Assembly: GCF_000524195.1 (NCBI RefSeq)
Contig: NW_020170383.1
Coordinates: forward strand, 416,207-480,206
Direction: 5' to 3'
DNA length: 64,000 nucleotides
Origin: Echinococcus granulosus
Taxonomy: Eukaryota; Platyhelminthes; Cestoda; Cyclophyllidea; Taeniidae
Each line of letters opens with the position of its first letter. Within the stretch, counting starts at the first letter, position 1. This document shows, one piece after another, positions 12,936-25,933 of the stretch. Under the pieces are notes generated by a model. That model was not told where the DNA came from and searched no databases. It saw only the letters and a list, made by a program, of their open reading frames with translations. The translations under genes were made by a program, and so were the position numbers.

Positions 12936-14574
12936 ACAGTAGGGTTGGTTACATACACAAATAAGTAATTTGTCGGTTCATTAAAATAAATGTCAGAATC
13001 ACAGTAATAAGAAGGTTGTGCTTGAATAAATGAGCCTTATGGGACGTCTAGTGTATAAACCTCTGGTGTAAGAGATGGAACTAGTAAGGTTAAAAAAACT
13101 TGCAAACCAGCTTTTCACATATACTCACTAAGCAAACTTCTTATGTTAGATGACTTTCCATATGAAATGAGCTGTAAACAAACTTTTCATGGCCTTGATG
13201 ACATACGAGTTTACAGATCTATTACCCGGTTTTGAGGAATCCTTTTTATGATGTTCGAACCAGTATACGACATTGTAAGCTTACTTTACTATATTTACTA
13301 TCATGCCAATAAATGACTTAACAATTTTGGCGAGTAGGCACTAGGTAAATACAATCCAAGCTCCTCAAATTTACCAATGTGAGTTGAACTAGCCAAGATT
13401 TTGACCATATGCCCATATATTTTCGTTTTAAGCAATGATCGACCAAATAAACATCTTGGTAATTGATAAGACACCTAAATTAAACAATTTATGGGGTCCG
13501 TCATTTAGACACCTTTGGTTGTGGGTGACTATAACGTCGGGAAAACGAATGCAAAGCATCATTGGAAGAAAATTCAAAATGGCCCCTAGTATATGTCCTC
13601 ATTTGATAAAATTAGAATGGAACGAGAATAATAACAAAGAGTGAAGAAACGTGATCATGATCATGATGGCATTGACCAGGCGAATTATCTCGAATAGTAC
13701 TCTCTGTAAGAGTAGCCAACTCATACGACAAAAGATAATAGCATCATAGGTGGTTTCCAATACGACTGGGAAATATTAAATACAACTTTAAAGTTGGATT
13801 GCATACCATATTGCTATTGGAGAAGAAACATAATCCAGGATCCAGGGCCTAAAAATCAGGGGAAGACACAGTCCAAGTGCGATTTCTGAATGGGCTACCT
13901 AAGGCGAAGTGAATAAAGCTAGCGAAGGTCTTCGTGCAAGTTCTAATTGCAATGTTCCTGAAGGTAGCCGCATTGGCATTAAATAAGCAAGTACCTCTGG
14001 GTATCAAAGGGTATTAAGCCAACGATCTTATTCACAAGTATACACATGATCCACCAAAGGTTTATAATTCCTGATTTTTAAGTTATTCTTGAAGTAAGAA
14101 AAGCCGGTTTTTCGCCTCACTATCCTAGTGTAGGTTGAAATTAGTTTATTACTTCAATCTGTCAATAATTAATATGGTTCAAGGCCATTATTTCTCAGAT
14201 GGGTAGTCGTGCTCTTTAGCGGTCTGGTGGCTTTTTGCCGCAATTTGATATGCTTAAAACTACCTGTTACCATATACGTGATGCTTAAAATTATGGTGTA
14301 TATCTGTAATCATGCAATTCTAACGATGGATCCTAAGTATGCTGTTTAATGTTGGAAGCAGTGTGTACGTGTTGTCGATCTTTTAAACGATTTCATCAAT
14401 TCGACTATCGACACGATAATTACAAAGTGTTAACCTAGTAAATTGCACTTGTATTCATATTTGAGCTGCTATGCCCATTCCTGTGTTTATTTTACTTAAA
14501 CCGTTATGGAACTCCTATTAAGTTTTCTCAATACCGCGCATGTATGCCCTCTTTGAAACTGTGCTTGTAGACGA
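12936..14574. other. Gene-free stretch upstream of APEX2
   Basis: AT-rich sequence with no recognisable coding exon and no clear repeat apart from a short gatcatgatcatgatg run near 13650. Its right end is the presumed APEX2 promoter and 5' untranslated region. Confidence 0.5.
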
Positions 14575-16424
14575 ATGCTGGAAGTTTGTTCTTGGAACGT
14601 AAATGGTATTCGCTCTTTTGCGAAACCGTTTAAGTCCCACCTTGATATGCTTAATGCTGACATAATCCGCCTTCAGGAGACAAAGGCCGGAAGTACGTTC
14701 ATTCGTTGAAAGAAAACAAGGAAGTATTTAAGCGATATTTCAGCAGACTACAGTCGTGTAGCCGGCTACGATGCATATTTCTCTGCTTGTAAAAAAAGAC
14801 CCGGCTATTCAGGTTTGTTAAATGCTAGCAGGTTGTTTTACAAATGTAGGCGTTTGCGTCTTCTGTAGAGAACCCCTTAGGCCGGTTCAGGCCTATGACG
14901 GTTTACGTGACAAGCATATCGAAATCGACAATGACCTTGATGCTGAAGGGCGGGGAGTTATTGTACAGTTCGAAACAGAAATCTATGGGAAATTGCTTTC
15001 CATAATCAATGTATACCGTCCGCGTGTTGATCCAGAAGACGAAGGGCGTGCTAAATACAGAGAACGTTTCTTAAAGCTTTTAGAATTTGTTATTTCTAAG
15101 CTGATAGCAGATGGGAGGTATGCTCACTTGCTTTGAATGATAATCCACTATAGTTATGTTGTATTAGCTGGCGACTTAAACATTTGCCACAAACCTATTG
15201 ATCATTGTAGCTTGAAAGATTACAAGGTAAATTCGTCGGTTGTTTTCAAAACATCTTAGTATAGAAATTACAAAGAAGTCCAATAAAGTGGCTGGACAGC
15301 CTGCTTGCGAAACCAAGGTCTGCCCGAGAAACTGAGGCGTCAGCTCCAATGATCGACGTCTTTCGGTTTGTCCGGACGTTTTAAGTTAACCTTCTTGTTT
15401 TTACAGTCTTCCCCATCCAATTCGACCGGAAGCCTTCACTTGTTGGAACTTGCGAAATGGTGCGGGCAAAACAAACTATGGTACTCGCATAGACTACATT
15501 TTTTATGACAAAGAGCTCGCAAACCTTCTGCCTACCTGTGAAGCTACAGCGGACATAATGCCAGAGGTCGAGGGCTCGGACCACTGTCCGGTATGGGCGG
15601 TTCTCCCTCTCACCCTGCCCGCCAATGCCAACTTACCATTGCCACCATTGTGTTCCCACTTCTGGCCTCAGTGTCAAAAACGTCAGTTGCTGTTGCTAAG
15701 TTTTCTGAAGAAGGATGAGGAGACCGGTGTATTTATTGAGGTCACTGTTGATGGTCGCGTCAATCCGCTGAGCGATGCACATAAATGCAGGAGGCTTAAG
15801 CAGACGCGTCTTGATTTTTGTAAGTTGTACCGTAGAGGCAACTGAGTTAGAGTTAATTTGATCAGACTAATGCATGATTATTCTGAAACTTATCTCGCTT
15901 AGTTACTCAGCCTTTGTTGCTCACGCTTTAAGTAGGAACTTAGCTTATTTTTATATTCACAACGTACCTATTTTAGATGCACTCGAAATAGTTTTTTTTC
16001 GGGAAGTTTACCCAGATGTTTGACTTGAAAGCATTCACAGTGTCTTTCACGAGAAGCTAAGCGTGTGAAATTACTGAAAAAATGATTTTCTCTTTGGTTT
16101 CGTTGCAGCGGCGAGGCAGGGAGAGTCTGTTGCGTCCAAGGGGAAGTGGTGCAAGAAACGCCTTTGGAATCGGATCAGTGCGATGAAGGGGAGCACCGAA
16201 AAGCGATGGTCTTAGCGTGGCAGAGCCTTTTAAATGGTAGCAAGAGATCTCTGAGGATGGCAGGAACAACACCCCTTTGCGCAGGTCACGGGGAGCCCTG
16301 CGTCTGTCACCGGGTCAAGCCAAAAAGTTCGCAGCACAGGGGTCACGAGTTCTGGGTCTGTGCTCGACCTGTAGGGGCACCCGACAATCTTCTTGCTCGA
16401 TGCAACACTTTCATATGGAAGTAG
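14575..16424 (+). CDS. APEX2: APEX2, class II AP endonuclease 2 with GRF zinc finger
   Basis: Nuclear exonuclease III-family enzyme that cuts DNA at abasic sites and trims 3' ends; in other animals it works with PCNA and in ATR signalling. Exons: 14575-14692, 14744-14812, 14850-15117, 15154-15226, 15265-15377, 15407-15819 and 16109-16424 (TAG). Catalytic-core residues visible: WNVNGIR (N8), LQETK (E35), GDLNICHKP (D159, N161) and GSDHCP (D272, H273). The C terminus is a GRF zinc finger (TPLCAGHGEPC, EFWVCARP, RCNTFIW). Before the last intron the sequence QTRLDF is the first part of a PCNA-binding PIP box. The phases of exons 15407 and 16109 do not match; a 13-nt micro-exon at about 15903-15915 would restore phase and finish the box as QTRLDFF. 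About 460 residues against 518 in human. Most introns are 29-51 nt. Confidence 0.95.
15903..15915 (+). other. Candidate 13-nt APEX2 micro-exon
   Basis: Between APEX2 exons 15407-15819 (ends phase 1) and 16109-16424 (needs phase 2), the 13 nt after cgcttAG and before GTTGC fit both phases. They supply the second Phe of a PIP box. The downstream donor GTTGCT is weak. This is an inference from phase and motif only. Confidence 0.35.
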
Positions 16425-17511
16425 CCGGCTTAACTACTGTCCGATTATTCCATATTTTATAAGACCTGCTTTGATAGATCGTGGAAAAACTAGTTATTAA
16501 TGCTATAGGTTTTTTGTCTTTATCAAGCAGTTCGTAAGAGCTTATTGTGTTGTCTTTTTTGCCATGCAAATGCGAGCAATCACGCCACTTACACTATTCT
16601 CGTACCAGAATTGAGCCGTTAAACGTTTGCTCAAAGGTATCCGTCTACATCAAGGTAATTCATTATCAGTTAGGAGTCCGATTTGAGGCTATGTTTTCGC
16701 CGTTAAGATACGTCTAAAGTTACTGTATTTTACGCAAGATACTTTGTTCTGATGGCACAAAATTGCAGTAATATTGTGGTCTATTTTTATTACTGAGGAA
16801 ACTCCTTTGAAGGTTGCGGGTGGGAGTTCTAAATTAACAAATTTAAAAAAAACACTGCAATGACCATCGGGTTTACGTTGCGTGCGTATCGGCGTCTTTA
16901 TAGGGTATGGTAGGTTCCACTTCCTGTATTTTCTGTGAGGTATGCTACTGTCTAAAAGAAGCGTGCATCCAAGTTCTCCAAACACCGTGAGGAGAGCAGG
17001 TGCCCCAATTCCATGCGTAGGCGCTATCACTAGAATCGCCTAATTCCGACATTTTGAAGTGTTTTCAAAAAGAATGACAAGGCGGTAGAAAACGAATTTA
17101 AGCCATAATAAATGGTCTAGAAAAATATTCACCTCCAATCTACGACGAAACTGATGTCTGCCGTTCGTTGTAGCAATTTAGGTGGCATTACTTTGAACGC
17201 CATCTATAAGTGAATGAACTTCGTAGTATCGTAAACCAGTGCATAAAACAGAAGAAAGCTCAAAGGTCAATAAATTAAACCAATTTCCACTTCCAAGCAG
17301 TTCTTTTGAAAGTTGGATGCATGTTCCTACTTAATTCTACAGCAAGAAGTTTTAGACAGGAAAGACGTTTCGCCATGGTTGTTGTAATCGGAGGAAAGTT
17401 AAAGACATAGATCATCAGGGAAAGGCTATGATCCAATTCTGACCAAAAGTGTCGGATGGGGCTAGATAAATGCATCGATATTCCAATTGACGGCAGTGGC
17501 ATTAGCATAAT
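16425..17511. other. APEX2-myotubularin convergent spacer
   Basis: Lies between the APEX2 stop (plus strand) and the myotubularin stop (minus strand), so it should hold both 3' ends. Composition changes from T-rich to A-rich on the plus strand within it. No coding exon or repeat was recognised. Confidence 0.5.
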
Positions 17512-20500
17512 TCAGGGTTGGGCGGCGACCACGGGGGCCTTCTCCACTGCAGGGGCGACAGTGACGGCGGCGATGTTGCTGGTTGAGATGGGGAAACGAG
17601 GGAAGATGCGGCGGGGTGAAACGGCCGATTGGGCGGCAGGCAGAGTGACTGAAGCGTCGAGTGTGCTCATCTCTGCCAGTGGCAGCGAAGTGATTGAGCC
17701 CGCTACGGGCGAGACATTCGCCTTCTGGGTGCCGCCACGTTTACTGCGCCGCGACAGCGCCCTGAACTTCTGCATGCGGTCGAGCACCTTAGAGCTACGC
17801 GACAGCACCGGCTCCTGGCACCGCATGAATGGCTGCCAGCGCAGGTAATATCCTTTCCACAACTCCAGCTGGTATGACATCGAACAGGGGATGATCAGGC
17901 GATGACCCGACACCTCTGCTGGTGTGTAAGTGGGATTTAAGTAGGCCTTAATGCTGGAGTTTATGTAGCCCCATAGAGAAACAGTTTTTGTGCGGGCGAA
18001 GTTATTGCGCGCTTCACACTCCGAGTCGAAAAGGAAAGTGCCGAACCTGCTGGCGTACAGCTCGTCCAGGATGGTGACAAGGAAGGGTTCGTTAAATTCG
18101 AATGAGGCGGGAAACTGGATCATCATTTGCCAGACACAATCAATAAACTGAAGGAAGATGGGCGAACGCTCCTCGGGATTGGAGGTCCCCACTTTGATTG
18201 AGGTAGATCCGGCTATGAGGGCAGGAGAGGTGTGAGGGAAGATAAGGTTACCGCCGTCTGCGGGGCCACCGGTGCGCTGACAGAACTTATGACCGAAGGA
18301 AATCCACTCCTTCTCCACGAGAGTCTGGAAACCACGCAGAGTACGATAGTAGGGATCTAGCATCAACATTGCAAGACTGGTTACTTGTGGAGTTCGGTCC
18401 CACCCATCCGAACAATGAACCAGGATGGAGGACTTGTGATTTTCGATCTACAAGGGAAGGCATGTGAGTTGGATTCAAGTTTTTGCAGACAGCCTTCCTA
18501 GCGGTATTTAAAAGCGGTGAATTAAAAACTCTATTCTAAGACATCCGTGTCTGTAATTCCATATCAATGTTTAAAAACCTCAATATATCAAATAATGCCG
18601 ACTTACTTGGTTAGGCGTCAAATGCTAAGTCAGTAATAATCTTACGTCCAAATAAAACAGGCGAATCACATGATTGTATACAGTCTAGCGCTAAAATTTC
18701 TTTAGCAACAACGGACCCAAAGGATGCGATGGTTTAATGATGAGGAGTATCTGAGGTCTAAATATTAAACCAACGGAAGCATTCCAGAAATCTCTTATTG
18801 TAAAAACACCCTACTTATAATAAATCAGTAGTGGGAGGGCGTACTTGGTCAGCAGCAGCGGCAGCAGCGGAGAGAATCTGCTGCGTGTTGTGGAGCCACT
18901 TAGTGTTGTGAATGGTTTTGAGCCAGCACACGTTATCCTGCTGAGTCAGGGTTACAGAATTGATAGCGGTCATAAGCTTCGCGAAAGAGGCACGCATTGC
19001 ATGGAGGTTGGGAATATTCATGAAGGAGTACTGGATGTTGGTGTAGAAGGCTGGGTTCTCCATGCCTCCACCACGCCCACGATTGACCACAGCTGTGAAC
19101 TAGGAAATCGAAACGGTGATTCGGTAGAGTTCTAGCGATACGCGTTTACTGCGCTTACAAAATATGCCACCTTATCTAAGTTCATATACACGGTGGATTA
19201 GATTGAAGATATTAATAAACTGATCACATTCCAAAAGTAGAACGATAGAACGATTAAAAGTTATACCGGAGGGATTGAAAATGCCTAAAAATAATAAAAA
19301 CCAATTTTTAGAAATCATTATAAGTTTTCAGTGGTCGCGTAATTACGATGTAGAAAAGCGGCAAAAGATGTAAACTCTCATCACTAAACTACGCTTTAAT
19401 GAAAAACTAGGTTCGCTAGAGCAAAAAAGCAAAAAACTTGCCACCGTCATTAAAGCGCTTGAATACTTCCTGATGTTTTCTGTTAATGACAAAGGCAATA
19501 AAATATCACGAGCTTATCGGCCTACTGGATTGCCGTCCAAGGAACATGTGAAATAGGTAAGGCTTGCAACAATAACAATGACAACCAGAGAAAAGTACAT
19601 ACGTTTTCTTTTTCAAAGTTTTTCTTAAATGGACGCTGATACCGATAGGGCCTTCGCATATGTGATATTAAGTATTCATTTCATAGAGCAATTTTCGTGT
19701 ACCTGCCGAGGGTACTATCTTACGTTGAGAAATTTCAATAGATTACGATATAACGTCAACGTAGAGCATTGCCCTACTGCCTGTCCGGTTAACGAAGTGG
19801 TAGACGCCAATAAAGGATATAATAAGTTTACCAATTCAGGAAGGAATTTTCACTCATACCAGGAGGCACCAAAGATTTTAACAAATCTATCCATTTTAAT
19901 TTATTGCACATTCAAAAACAATGCGATACATGTAGAAATGATGGCGAAAAGATGGACTATACACTCCATGCTTGCCAATCAGGTTGGTGGCAAAAAAGCA
20001 ATAAATGAAATGGTAATAGCGGTGCATTGCACAACATGAGTAATCATTTTTAAATAGTTGTAGGTACTGTTAAAATTGTAGGAGTGATCGATTTACTTAA
20101 GTAACGGACTTTGCTTGAAATGCGAACAATTCAGATCACCCTGAAAACCTCACCCCGAAAGCATATCTACAAATTTGGGATCTGACGAAATAAGCAGGCA
20201 CACTGTAATGATAGCCTGTCTATGCAAACAAGTATTGAGTTCTCTAAATATAGGAACACTCAAGAAACTGTACGTAGAACAGTGGATTTACAGCATGAAT
20301 GTGAAATGTTTCAGATAACTTTATGCTAAAACTAATGAGTTATTGTGACACAAAAGCAGCACGGAGCATCGGTACCCATTGGTATTTTTTTACAATTATC
20401 CGCATCAAAATTGGAATTGTTAACAGCATTATGACCTTGCAAATGACAAAGAAATCGGCATCGTGAGCTTCATCTAGACTAAGCAGATACGTAATGCGGT

Positions 20501-22809
20501 AACGCGTAAAACAAGGCAAGATAATATTCCACAGAAATTACGCATTGGCTTCAGAAAGTAAAAATCCACGCAAGCTCCTGCAAAAAATCCAAGGAGCAAT
20601 GCCATATTTTGCAGGAGAAATATGGTCATTTTTTAACCTATTTACTGGTTATTAGCTAGATGAGTCGTTTGTCTGAATAACCAATCATCGATACATGTGA
20701 GTCCAGTTTTCATTTAACATTAGAAGATACCATCATAATAACTGAAAAAATCGCATACATAAAAACAAAAATAACAACAGGTTCCGTTTGGGAGATAAAG
20801 TATAAAATAGGCACTCAGATAACCCAAAAATCAGGCGAGAGTAAGGCCAAAGCAGACATTTCCATCTAATGATAACAAAATACGAGCACAGTATTTAGCT
20901 TTACTATGATAAATTTTGAATTTATGCTCACCATCTCCTAATTTTGCCAAGAAATAGTAGGACTCCAAAAACAAATGCTCTACTCCCACATCTAAGTAGT
21001 CCCCCGTGAGAATAGTACCAGTAATTCAAGGTACTACGCAATAGCAGAACAAAAACCACGGCGAACATTTCGCGTAAAACGTACGATAAGACAGTTTTGT
21101 AATCTGAATGGCTTCAAATATAAGGGATTTCAATCAATACAGTTCTGTGATTCGTAGAAAAATAAAGCATGAATTTCAGGCCTAAGTGCAGTAGAAAACA
21201 ACTGATTTGCTTGGTATCGAGTACATCATGGAGGTTTGCTTAGTAAATGCGGTGGCGTAGGATGCCACAAAGAAGCATAGGTCCTCGTCAAACATGTGCG
21301 TTAAAGGGGGTTATGGTGGCGCGATTGCACTGAGTAGACAGTCAGCAGTCTTGAAACAAAAGGAGTGCAACAGCCAAACTGCTGGACTTTACGTGTGTGC
21401 ACACATTTGTGAGCAATGTATTTTTGACGTTCAATTTATGCTATATTTAAACAGCAATAGAAAAAAATAAAAAAAATTGACAGACGCATTGTGGCGTATG
21501 ACATTAGCAATCAAAATAATCGTTCTCGGTGAAATACTAAATTAACAAGCAAAGTTCATGAATCGCCTACAAAGATAAAAATAAACGCAGCCAAGTTGTG
21601 ATGGATTGACAGTAAACGCAAACAATGCGTATGCGAAACGGCAAGACAGTCTTAGATAAGTCATAATTGCAGCAAAATTCTGAGTTATAATAGTTGACAT
21701 AGAGCAGGGTGGGAGGTAACAAGAAGAGATGGAAGTAGAGGGAACAGACCTGATGCCGCGCGTCAAAGACAAGGAGGTTGACAGTGTTGGCATTGGCTTC
21801 GCGGATGCAGCGGACGAGCTCCTCATCAGCCTCGTTACGACGACCCTGGACACCAGCCAGGGGCTGGGCGGCGCGAGTGAGACTGGCGCGGCTCTCAGGG
21901 TGCAGCCAAGAGAGCACGGGGAGGCGGCCACGGGCCCGGTGCGGAGCACAGCGGATCAGCAAATCATCTGTTACCTTCGCCGGCACCACCAGCACCTCCG
22001 GGTAGGTGCGGCACAGCTTGTAGCCCTCGTTCACCTAAGTCATGCATGCACCTTAGGTGTCGAAGTCTAAATTCTCGCAAAGGCTGCGTGATACAAACAT
22101 ATTACACTGACTATTCAAAAAATGAGACGATCAGAACTAGTGAATTACCCATGCAAAATGAGCACTGACTTATCCAATAGGGAGAAAACCATAACACCAA
22201 TGACATTTAACCTTGTCATGATAAATAAGGATAGATTTAACCCGACCTTACTTATCCGCCAACCATTATTCAGTACATTTTGTCTATGGTATTCGTCTTC
22301 CGGGTTGTAGACGTTCCATCCTGCTTTGAGGTAAAGGCTTTCGGCGATGCAAGCTTCACCAAATAAATAGGCAAAGAGTGGCCGCGTGCGATGGGTGGGA
22401 TGAATAATATCGCAGATATATTTGCCCAATTCATCGCGTGCCCTGACATCCTAAGGTAAGATCATGTAATTGGAAGATAGAGAGCATACTGGCAAAACAA
22501 AGCGAATTTGCCGCATATCCTTGCAAAGAAGGAAAAGTCCCGCCTGTTGGACTATTTGTTCAGTTCCAAACGGGCGCTTCAATTCTACTGATTGGATGGT
22601 GGTCAGGGGTACAGAGTAGAAGCTTAACCGTGCTCCTCCATTGGCAACAAAAGAGAGACGATAGTTTGTCAGCTAGAGCAAAAGGTGTAAGAATACAAGT
22701 TGTACCGCACCTCAATAACGCCATTTGATCCATCAGCCAGACATATACAGTTTTCATACCTGGTGACTAATTGCTCTGCTGGCATTATTGGTCGCTGAAT
22801 CACCAACAT
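17512..22809 (-). CDS. MTMR2: Myotubularin-related phosphoinositide 3-phosphatase (MTM1/MTMR1/MTMR2 group)
   Basis: Removes the D3 phosphate from PI3P and PI(3,5)P2 on endosomal membranes. Exons, all phase 0: 22809-22711, 22672-22490, 22450-22247, 22034-21750, 19099-18845, 18447-17512 (TGA), giving about 653 residues, the normal family size. The first three exons encode the PH-GRAM domain (LTNYRLSFV, LCKDMRQIRF) and the start of the phosphatase region (WNVYNPEDEY). Then come LPVLSWLHPES and the active-site loop HCSDGWDRT, with C354 and R360 present, so the enzyme should be active. LLVEKEWISFGHKF-like and LELWKGYYLRW complete the domain. The C-terminal tail has no strong coiled coil and ends in Ala/Val/Pro-rich sequence. 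Two introns are 38-39 nt and one is about 2.65 kb. The symbol marks the closest group; MTM1 or MTMR1 orthology is not excluded. The ATG at 22809 may be preceded by another exon. Confidence 0.95.
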
Positions 22810-24404
22810 CTAAACAGAATACATTTATTCGATAGTTTGCTTAAAATTTGGGATATGAATACCAAAACCTTGGAGCTCAGAACCCAAACAAACATTTTGG
22901 CTACAAAAGGCAATGTCAAATAAGTAGGTCACATCTTTCCTGCAAATATTTCAGCAAAAAATCATTTCTCACACAACTGACCACCTACAATTCGCCAGAA
23001 TAATACAGCTACATTAAGCCGGAGTAAAAAGTAACGGGCAAAAATCCGAATTCTTTAACAAAACTCACAACTCTGGAATAAGCAATCCTTAAGGACAATA
23101 AAACTGAAGAAATTTATAAATAGCAAGTGTGGAGTGAAATGGATAATGGCCAGCAACAAGAGAAACTTATGGATTGCTCATTACAAAAATGTTCTGAGAA
23201 GGATGCTAACACCAAATACGTACCGACTTCGACAACGTAAGCGGCATAAAAGTAGTACAGTAGATTCATTCAAGCTTACGGTTTGGCAGGGAAGAGTTTA
23301 AACACTTATTTGTTCACAAGATCATGGCAAATTCAGTGCATTATTTGGTCTAAGAAGAACTTCTTAAAAAGAATGAGTATGTTTAGGGGTGTTTTGCTCT
23401 GTAAAAGCATACCAAAAGTGACAGTCATTTCTACGCTCCCATTTGTAGCAATAAAGTAAAATAAAAGGAAAAATTATTTCTAAGCAACCTAAAAGACATA
23501 GACAAAGAGTAGACCGTACAAAGTTCCACTGTAAACCATGTTCTGCACGTGTCAGATGTTCACAGACTGATAAGAGTCATTGAAATTCTCGGCTTAAAAT
23601 AGCAATTGAGATGTATTAAAAAATTGGTGGAAAGCTTTCATGTTTTAAGGGAAGCTCTATTTTACTTAGATTATCCTAGGCGAGACCCTACTTTTTCCTT
23701 GAAGTCCTCATGAGCCGTAGTATGATTGCAGTAAACAGTTTCGCGGCTTATAGAAGAGCTAAGGCTGCTAACGTTGGACAAGGCTCGTAGATTTCCTCCT
23801 CTTTAATTTTATTACTCTCAGAGCGCCCAGGTTGATTCGACTTAGTTATGTCTATTAAGATACGTAAATGGAGGAAGCAAGTACAAGGTTAGGGGTACGG
23901 ACACGGAACAGCTCTCTGGATTACAGGAAGTTCACGCATCAGTAACGAGGTCCAATTCGCATGCCCGCCTCCTCTCTAAGTGGATTATTAAAACAACATA
24001 ATTATTATGGCTGGCATAACCCGAATGTCATGCAGGTCAAAGACTGACCTTTCCGCGTAAATAAGTGTAGAGTGAAGCAAATTACCAAAAACATTGCCCT
24101 TTAGCTGCAGTAATTCAAGGCAAATTATTCCCTTTATTATTCTGTGAAAAAATGGCCAGTAGATTAATTGACCCCTATTTAACCAATGATCGTTGACTCA
24201 GTGACAACCCTTTTTTCCGGAAACGCAGTGAAACATTCTCAATCACTGTAATGTTACTTAATGATTTAATCACTGTGTATTCTAAACAGATTATAATTTC
24301 TATCAGTAATTTAGTCCTTCTGCGACCCCACGGTGTTTCAGCCCTTGTATGACCCCAAGACTCCCCTGAAGACAAAAGAAGCCATGATTTGACAGGTTAG
24401 TTGT
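22810..24404. other. Myotubularin upstream region
   Basis: AT-rich spacer with no recognised exon. It should contain the myotubularin promoter. The plus strand stays A-rich to roughly 23.6 kb and then becomes balanced. Confidence 0.45.
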
Positions 24405-24600
24405 TTAATTCTCGGTTTTGTTGAAAGGCCCCTTTTGACTTGGCATTGTACCACTCTAAATTGGCTGGCCTTAGGGCCGTGCCAGTAGCCCTCACACCAT
24501 CTGTATGCCGAATGTATGCATTCTGCCCAATTATGATGTATTCATTCTACTTCAGGGAGGTCTCGGGACTCCCTTCGGCATCTTCCTTAGTCCTGTATTC
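24405..24600. repeat. Degenerate copy of the interspersed repeat
   Basis: Shares the ordered words found at 12559-12835 and 51558-51850: ctcggttttgttgaaaggcc, gcattgtacc, ggctggcc, gtgccagtagcccycacacc, ttctgccc and cttcagggaggtctcgggac. Diverged, without the inverted arm. Confidence 0.7.
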
Positions 24601-24884
24601 TGCAAGAAAGCTACAACGACTGAAGCGACACTAGCCATGGAATATCTTAAAGTTTCATTAGAGACTCCAAACCATATTTGCATTAAACCGTTGGTAAAGT
24701 GAATTCGCAATATGTCCCCCATTTCTCTGCTAGTTAGTTGGAGCTTGGGTAGATATGGCTGGTTATTTTTGAAGTGGGAACAATGCTGCAGGGAGAAACA
24801 GGCATAAAACCCTTTTCCCACCGACTTGTTTTAAGTCCCGTCCTTCCTTGCACAAATTTGCTTTAAGGCCAATGTTCCTATGTC

Positions 24885-25320
24885 TAGCTATGGACACTCA
24901 TGATGGCCAGCAGACTTTGCCACTCCTTAATCCATTCCCTACACCAGATGAAGCCTTAGATCCATCCAATTACCGAGAAGGACCAGTAACCTTGCGGTCA
25001 AGTATCTCCTCAGTTGCATAGAAATCTGATGACAGGCACGGTCCGATCATGAGTGTCTCTCTACATCACCGACTACATTGTGATGGCGACACACAAATTT
25101 GACCAAGAGAAGCGCTATAAATGACGCTCAGAAGAGTAGAGGGACTATGCAATACGTTGATTGTTTAATTCCCGGTTTTGGTGAGGAGGCAATTTTTACT
25201 TGGCATTGTACCAAGCCAAGTGGACTAGCCTATGGGCCATGCCAGTACCCCTGACACATGTCTTCATGTCTTCATTCGTCTTCAGGAAAGTCATGGTACG
25301 CTACAGTAATACTTGGGCAA
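24885..25320. repeat. Second interspersed-repeat copy with a longer left flank
   Basis: The right half (25140-25320) again shows cccggttttggtgaggaggc, gcattgtacc, gggccatgccagta and cttcaggaaagtcatggtac. The left half (24895-25140) resembles 52695-52940: both hold a block like gatggccagcaga, then gatct..c.actgagcatctcctca, then gatgacaggca, then ttgaccaag and agaagagtag. The full element is therefore longer than 400 bp. No open frame suggesting a transposase. Confidence 0.65.
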
Positions 25321-25933
25321 GATGCACATATTTAAAATACAGAGGGGGTTGGGGCTACTAACATGGCCCAGAAATGAGCTTACCGGGCAAAGGCACAATT
25401 ACTAAGGCACAAAATACTCCTTTTTAGAATCAAGATCTAACTCACTAACGAATTAGAGCCCTTTTCCGCATTAGTATCATTCCAATGAAGATTTGGGGAT
25501 AAGTCCTCTATTCCTGCTAAAACACTAACTGGATTTGTTCAAAACAATACCCTTATGTTTTCAACAATCTTATCATGGATGTAGTTTAATCCCAGTTCTA
25601 GCAGTTTTGAGTCAGGTATAAGTATAACATTTTTATGTCTCTGTTAATTAGAAAGTTTAAAACAACGTTGAGATTTTTGCATATACATAAAAATTTCAAT
25701 TGCTAGCTTAAGATATTAGGCTTATACAACAAAGGAGTAACAAATCTTTTCTTGTTTTAATTGTTCACATTTTTTTTATCAAAGTCATTAAGTAGTTAAC
25801 CTGTTTCTTCACAGTCTGCATCTCTCCTGGGCGCAGGTGTGATTCTTTAGCCTTTAGTGCATTTCACGTTTCCTCAAGATTTTGAGCCGTGTGTTGCTTT
25901 CGTGCTATCATCTGTTTTTTGTTTCCCCTAGAA
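25321..25933. other. GPN1 upstream region
   Basis: T-rich on the plus strand, without recognised exons; presumed GPN1 promoter and 5' untranslated region. A pyrimidine-rich stretch directly precedes the start codon (25861-25933). Confidence 0.5.

Noticed and set aside
12583..12942. Open frames running through the repeat and N gap (and 51418-51621)
   Set aside because: They are translations of repeat sequence joined through unknown bases, not genes.
17456..17848. Plus-strand 130-codon frame
   Set aside because: Antisense of the myotubularin C-terminal exon, which has clear family motifs.
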